Shown: positions 35,388 through 36,266 of the stretch, one piece after another
Position numbering within the stretch: the stretch's first letter is position 1
Layout: every line of letters begins with the position of its first letter
Assembly (NCBI GenBank): GCA_016650125.1
Contig: JAENWT010000024.1
Span: 1 to 36,266, forward strand
Reading direction: 5' to 3'
DNA length: 36,266 nucleotides
Origin: Thermoleophilia bacterium
Lineage (GTDB): Bacteria > Actinomycetota > Thermoleophilia > Solirubrobacterales > 70-9
The notes under the pieces: model-generated
What the model saw: only the letters and a program-made list of their open reading frames with translations
Databases searched by the model: none
What the model was told of the DNA's origin: nothing
Position numbers and translations under genes: made by a program

Positions 35388-36266
35388 CTAGCCGTCAACC
35401 AGGAGGGCCTGCAACGGGCCCAGCAGCCGTTCGGAACGGCTTGAGGTCGCCCGCAGCTCCACCAGCCCGTGCGTCAACGGCTCACCGCGCTTCCTGCGCT
35501 CGCGCTGCTCGGCCGCGATCGGGCGCCAGAGTTCGTCGACGACGGTGCTCGGGTCGCCGGCGACCTCGTCGATGTCGCGTTCGAGATGGGCGGCCCACAG
35601 TCGCAGTCGCGTGTCGCGCGCGAGCGCCGCGTCGCAGGTGACGACGTTGACCTCAGTGTCGTTGAAGAAGGAGTGCGCGTTGAGGTTCGCGGAGCCGAGC
35701 GTGAGCCAGCAGTCGTCGACGATCCCGACCTTCGCGTGCACGTACACGCGGTCACTGGTGTTGCCCGAGCGCGCCCGGATCGTCGTGGCGAGGAAGCGCC
35801 CCCGGTCGCCGTCGGCTTCAGCGAGGAGGGCGAGCTGCCCGCGGGTGTTGTCCTGTCCGCTGTTCGCCTTGCCGGGCAGCATGATGACGACGCGAAACTC
35901 GTCGGCCGGCGGCCGGCGGAGCTTGTCGGCAAGGATGTTCACGATCTCCGGCGACCACAGGAACTGGTTCTCCAAGTAGACCAGGTGCTGCGCGGAGCGC
36001 AGCGCGCGCAGGTACGCCTCGATGATCCGGAAGTCGCCTCGCGGCGCGAAGTCGTAGCACTTCTCGGGCAGGGTGCGCACGATCTGCAGCTCCACATCGC
36101 CGGCGCTCACCACGTCGGCTGGCAGCGCTTCCAGGCGCGCGCCGGTGACCGCTTGCCAGCGCTGGGCGACGTGGCGGCCGACGTCGGTCACCGCCGGCCC
36201 GCGCAGCCGCGAAGCGACGTCGTGCCAGCCCATGCGCCCACGCGCCGGATGCTCGGGCGTGTCATA
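35388..36266 (-). CDS. Phospholipase D-like protein, N-terminal part outside the window
   Basis: The frame is open from the window edge, so 292 codons of a longer gene are seen. It begins DTPEHPARGRMGWHDVASRL and GPAVTDVGRHVAQRWQAVTG, a stretch that in PLD-family proteins follows the first HKD motif. The second HKD motif is VHAKVGIVDDCWLTLGSANL with NAHSFFNDTEVNVV (HxK...D). Also seen: LVYLENQFLWSPEIV. Members hydrolyse or transfer phosphodiester bonds, including cardiolipin synthase-like enzymes. The first HKD motif must be sought upstream. ATG 36233 is internal to the family pattern and not the real start. Confidence 0.82.
   Translation of the reverse strand, partial: YDTPEHPARGRMGWHDVASRLRGPAVTDVGRHVAQRWQAVTGARLEALPADVVSAGDVELQIVRTLPEKCYDFAPRGDFRIIEAYLRALRSAQHLVYLENQFLWSPEIVNILADKLRRPPADEFRVVIMLPGKANSGQDNTRGQLALLAEADGDRGRFLATTIRARSGNTSDRVYVHAKVGIVDDCWLTLGSANLNAHSFFNDTEVNVVTCDAALARDTRLRLWAAHLERDIDEVAGDPSTVVDELWRPIAAEQRERRKRGEPLTHGLVELRATSSRSERLLGPLQALLVDG

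Overview
The window is GC-rich chromosomal DNA that looks like a soil actinobacterium of the Thermoleophilia/Solirubrobacterales type. This placement is inferred from base composition, many Ala/Gly/Arg-rich secreted proteins, an F420-type luciferase-like oxidoreductase, VapBC/Phd modules and, above all, promoters where a TANNNT -10 box sits 6-7 bases before the start codon (leaderless mRNAs). No rRNA, tRNA or CRISPR array is visible.

Left part (1-9.3 kb) is an accessory, defence-like region. It opens with the end of an IS3-type transposase, then a Fic protein (298-1527) divergent from a DUF3800 protein with a perfect 13-bp inverted repeat between them. Next come an AAA/DUF4143 ATPase whose promoter is tiled by three equally spaced copies of TACAGATC, a VapBC pair, a pRiA4b ORF-3-like protein, a 3'-end remnant of a second DUF3800 gene, a beta-lactamase-fold lipoprotein, and a fusion of an AbiEi-like regulator with Fic (7371-8861).

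Middle part (8.9-23.8 kb) is mostly housekeeping or stress genes: SnoaL-like protein, solitary GroES, a hemerythrin-like protein, an operon of LLM oxidoreductase-hemerythrin fusion + M48 protease + Phd-like protein, two secreted proteins, a DUF985 cupin that seems to start at ATC, a lipoprotein, a second Fic protein, a GGCT-like protein, DUF389, DUF2283, a membrane/coiled-coil protein, an acyl-CoA ligase and a divergent SDR dehydrogenase. After the SDR terminator lies a striking array of three 71-bp units, each a 45-nt hairpin plus a 26-nt spacer (23920-24132).

Right part (24.2-36.3 kb): a small membrane protein, an M23-like protein, a secreted protein, a third accessory Fic protein (apparent ATT start, inverted repeats on its promoter), two tandem secreted paralogues coupled by ATGA, an Asp-nucleophile alpha/beta hydrolase, a Phd-VapC module, an MBL-fold hydrolase, a predicted PHM-like/cupredoxin copper protein, a histone-H1-like basic protein, a membrane-anchored coiled-coil protein, a degraded ion-channel-like gene and a phospholipase-D-like gene cut by the window edge.

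The main themes are: four Fic proteins, all with an intact active site and an N-terminal inhibitory motif, and most with a DNA-binding domain and repeat sequences at the promoter, which suggests self-regulated single-gene toxin-like units; a consistent leaderless promoter grammar that also points to two non-canonical start codons; and the 71-bp hairpin array.
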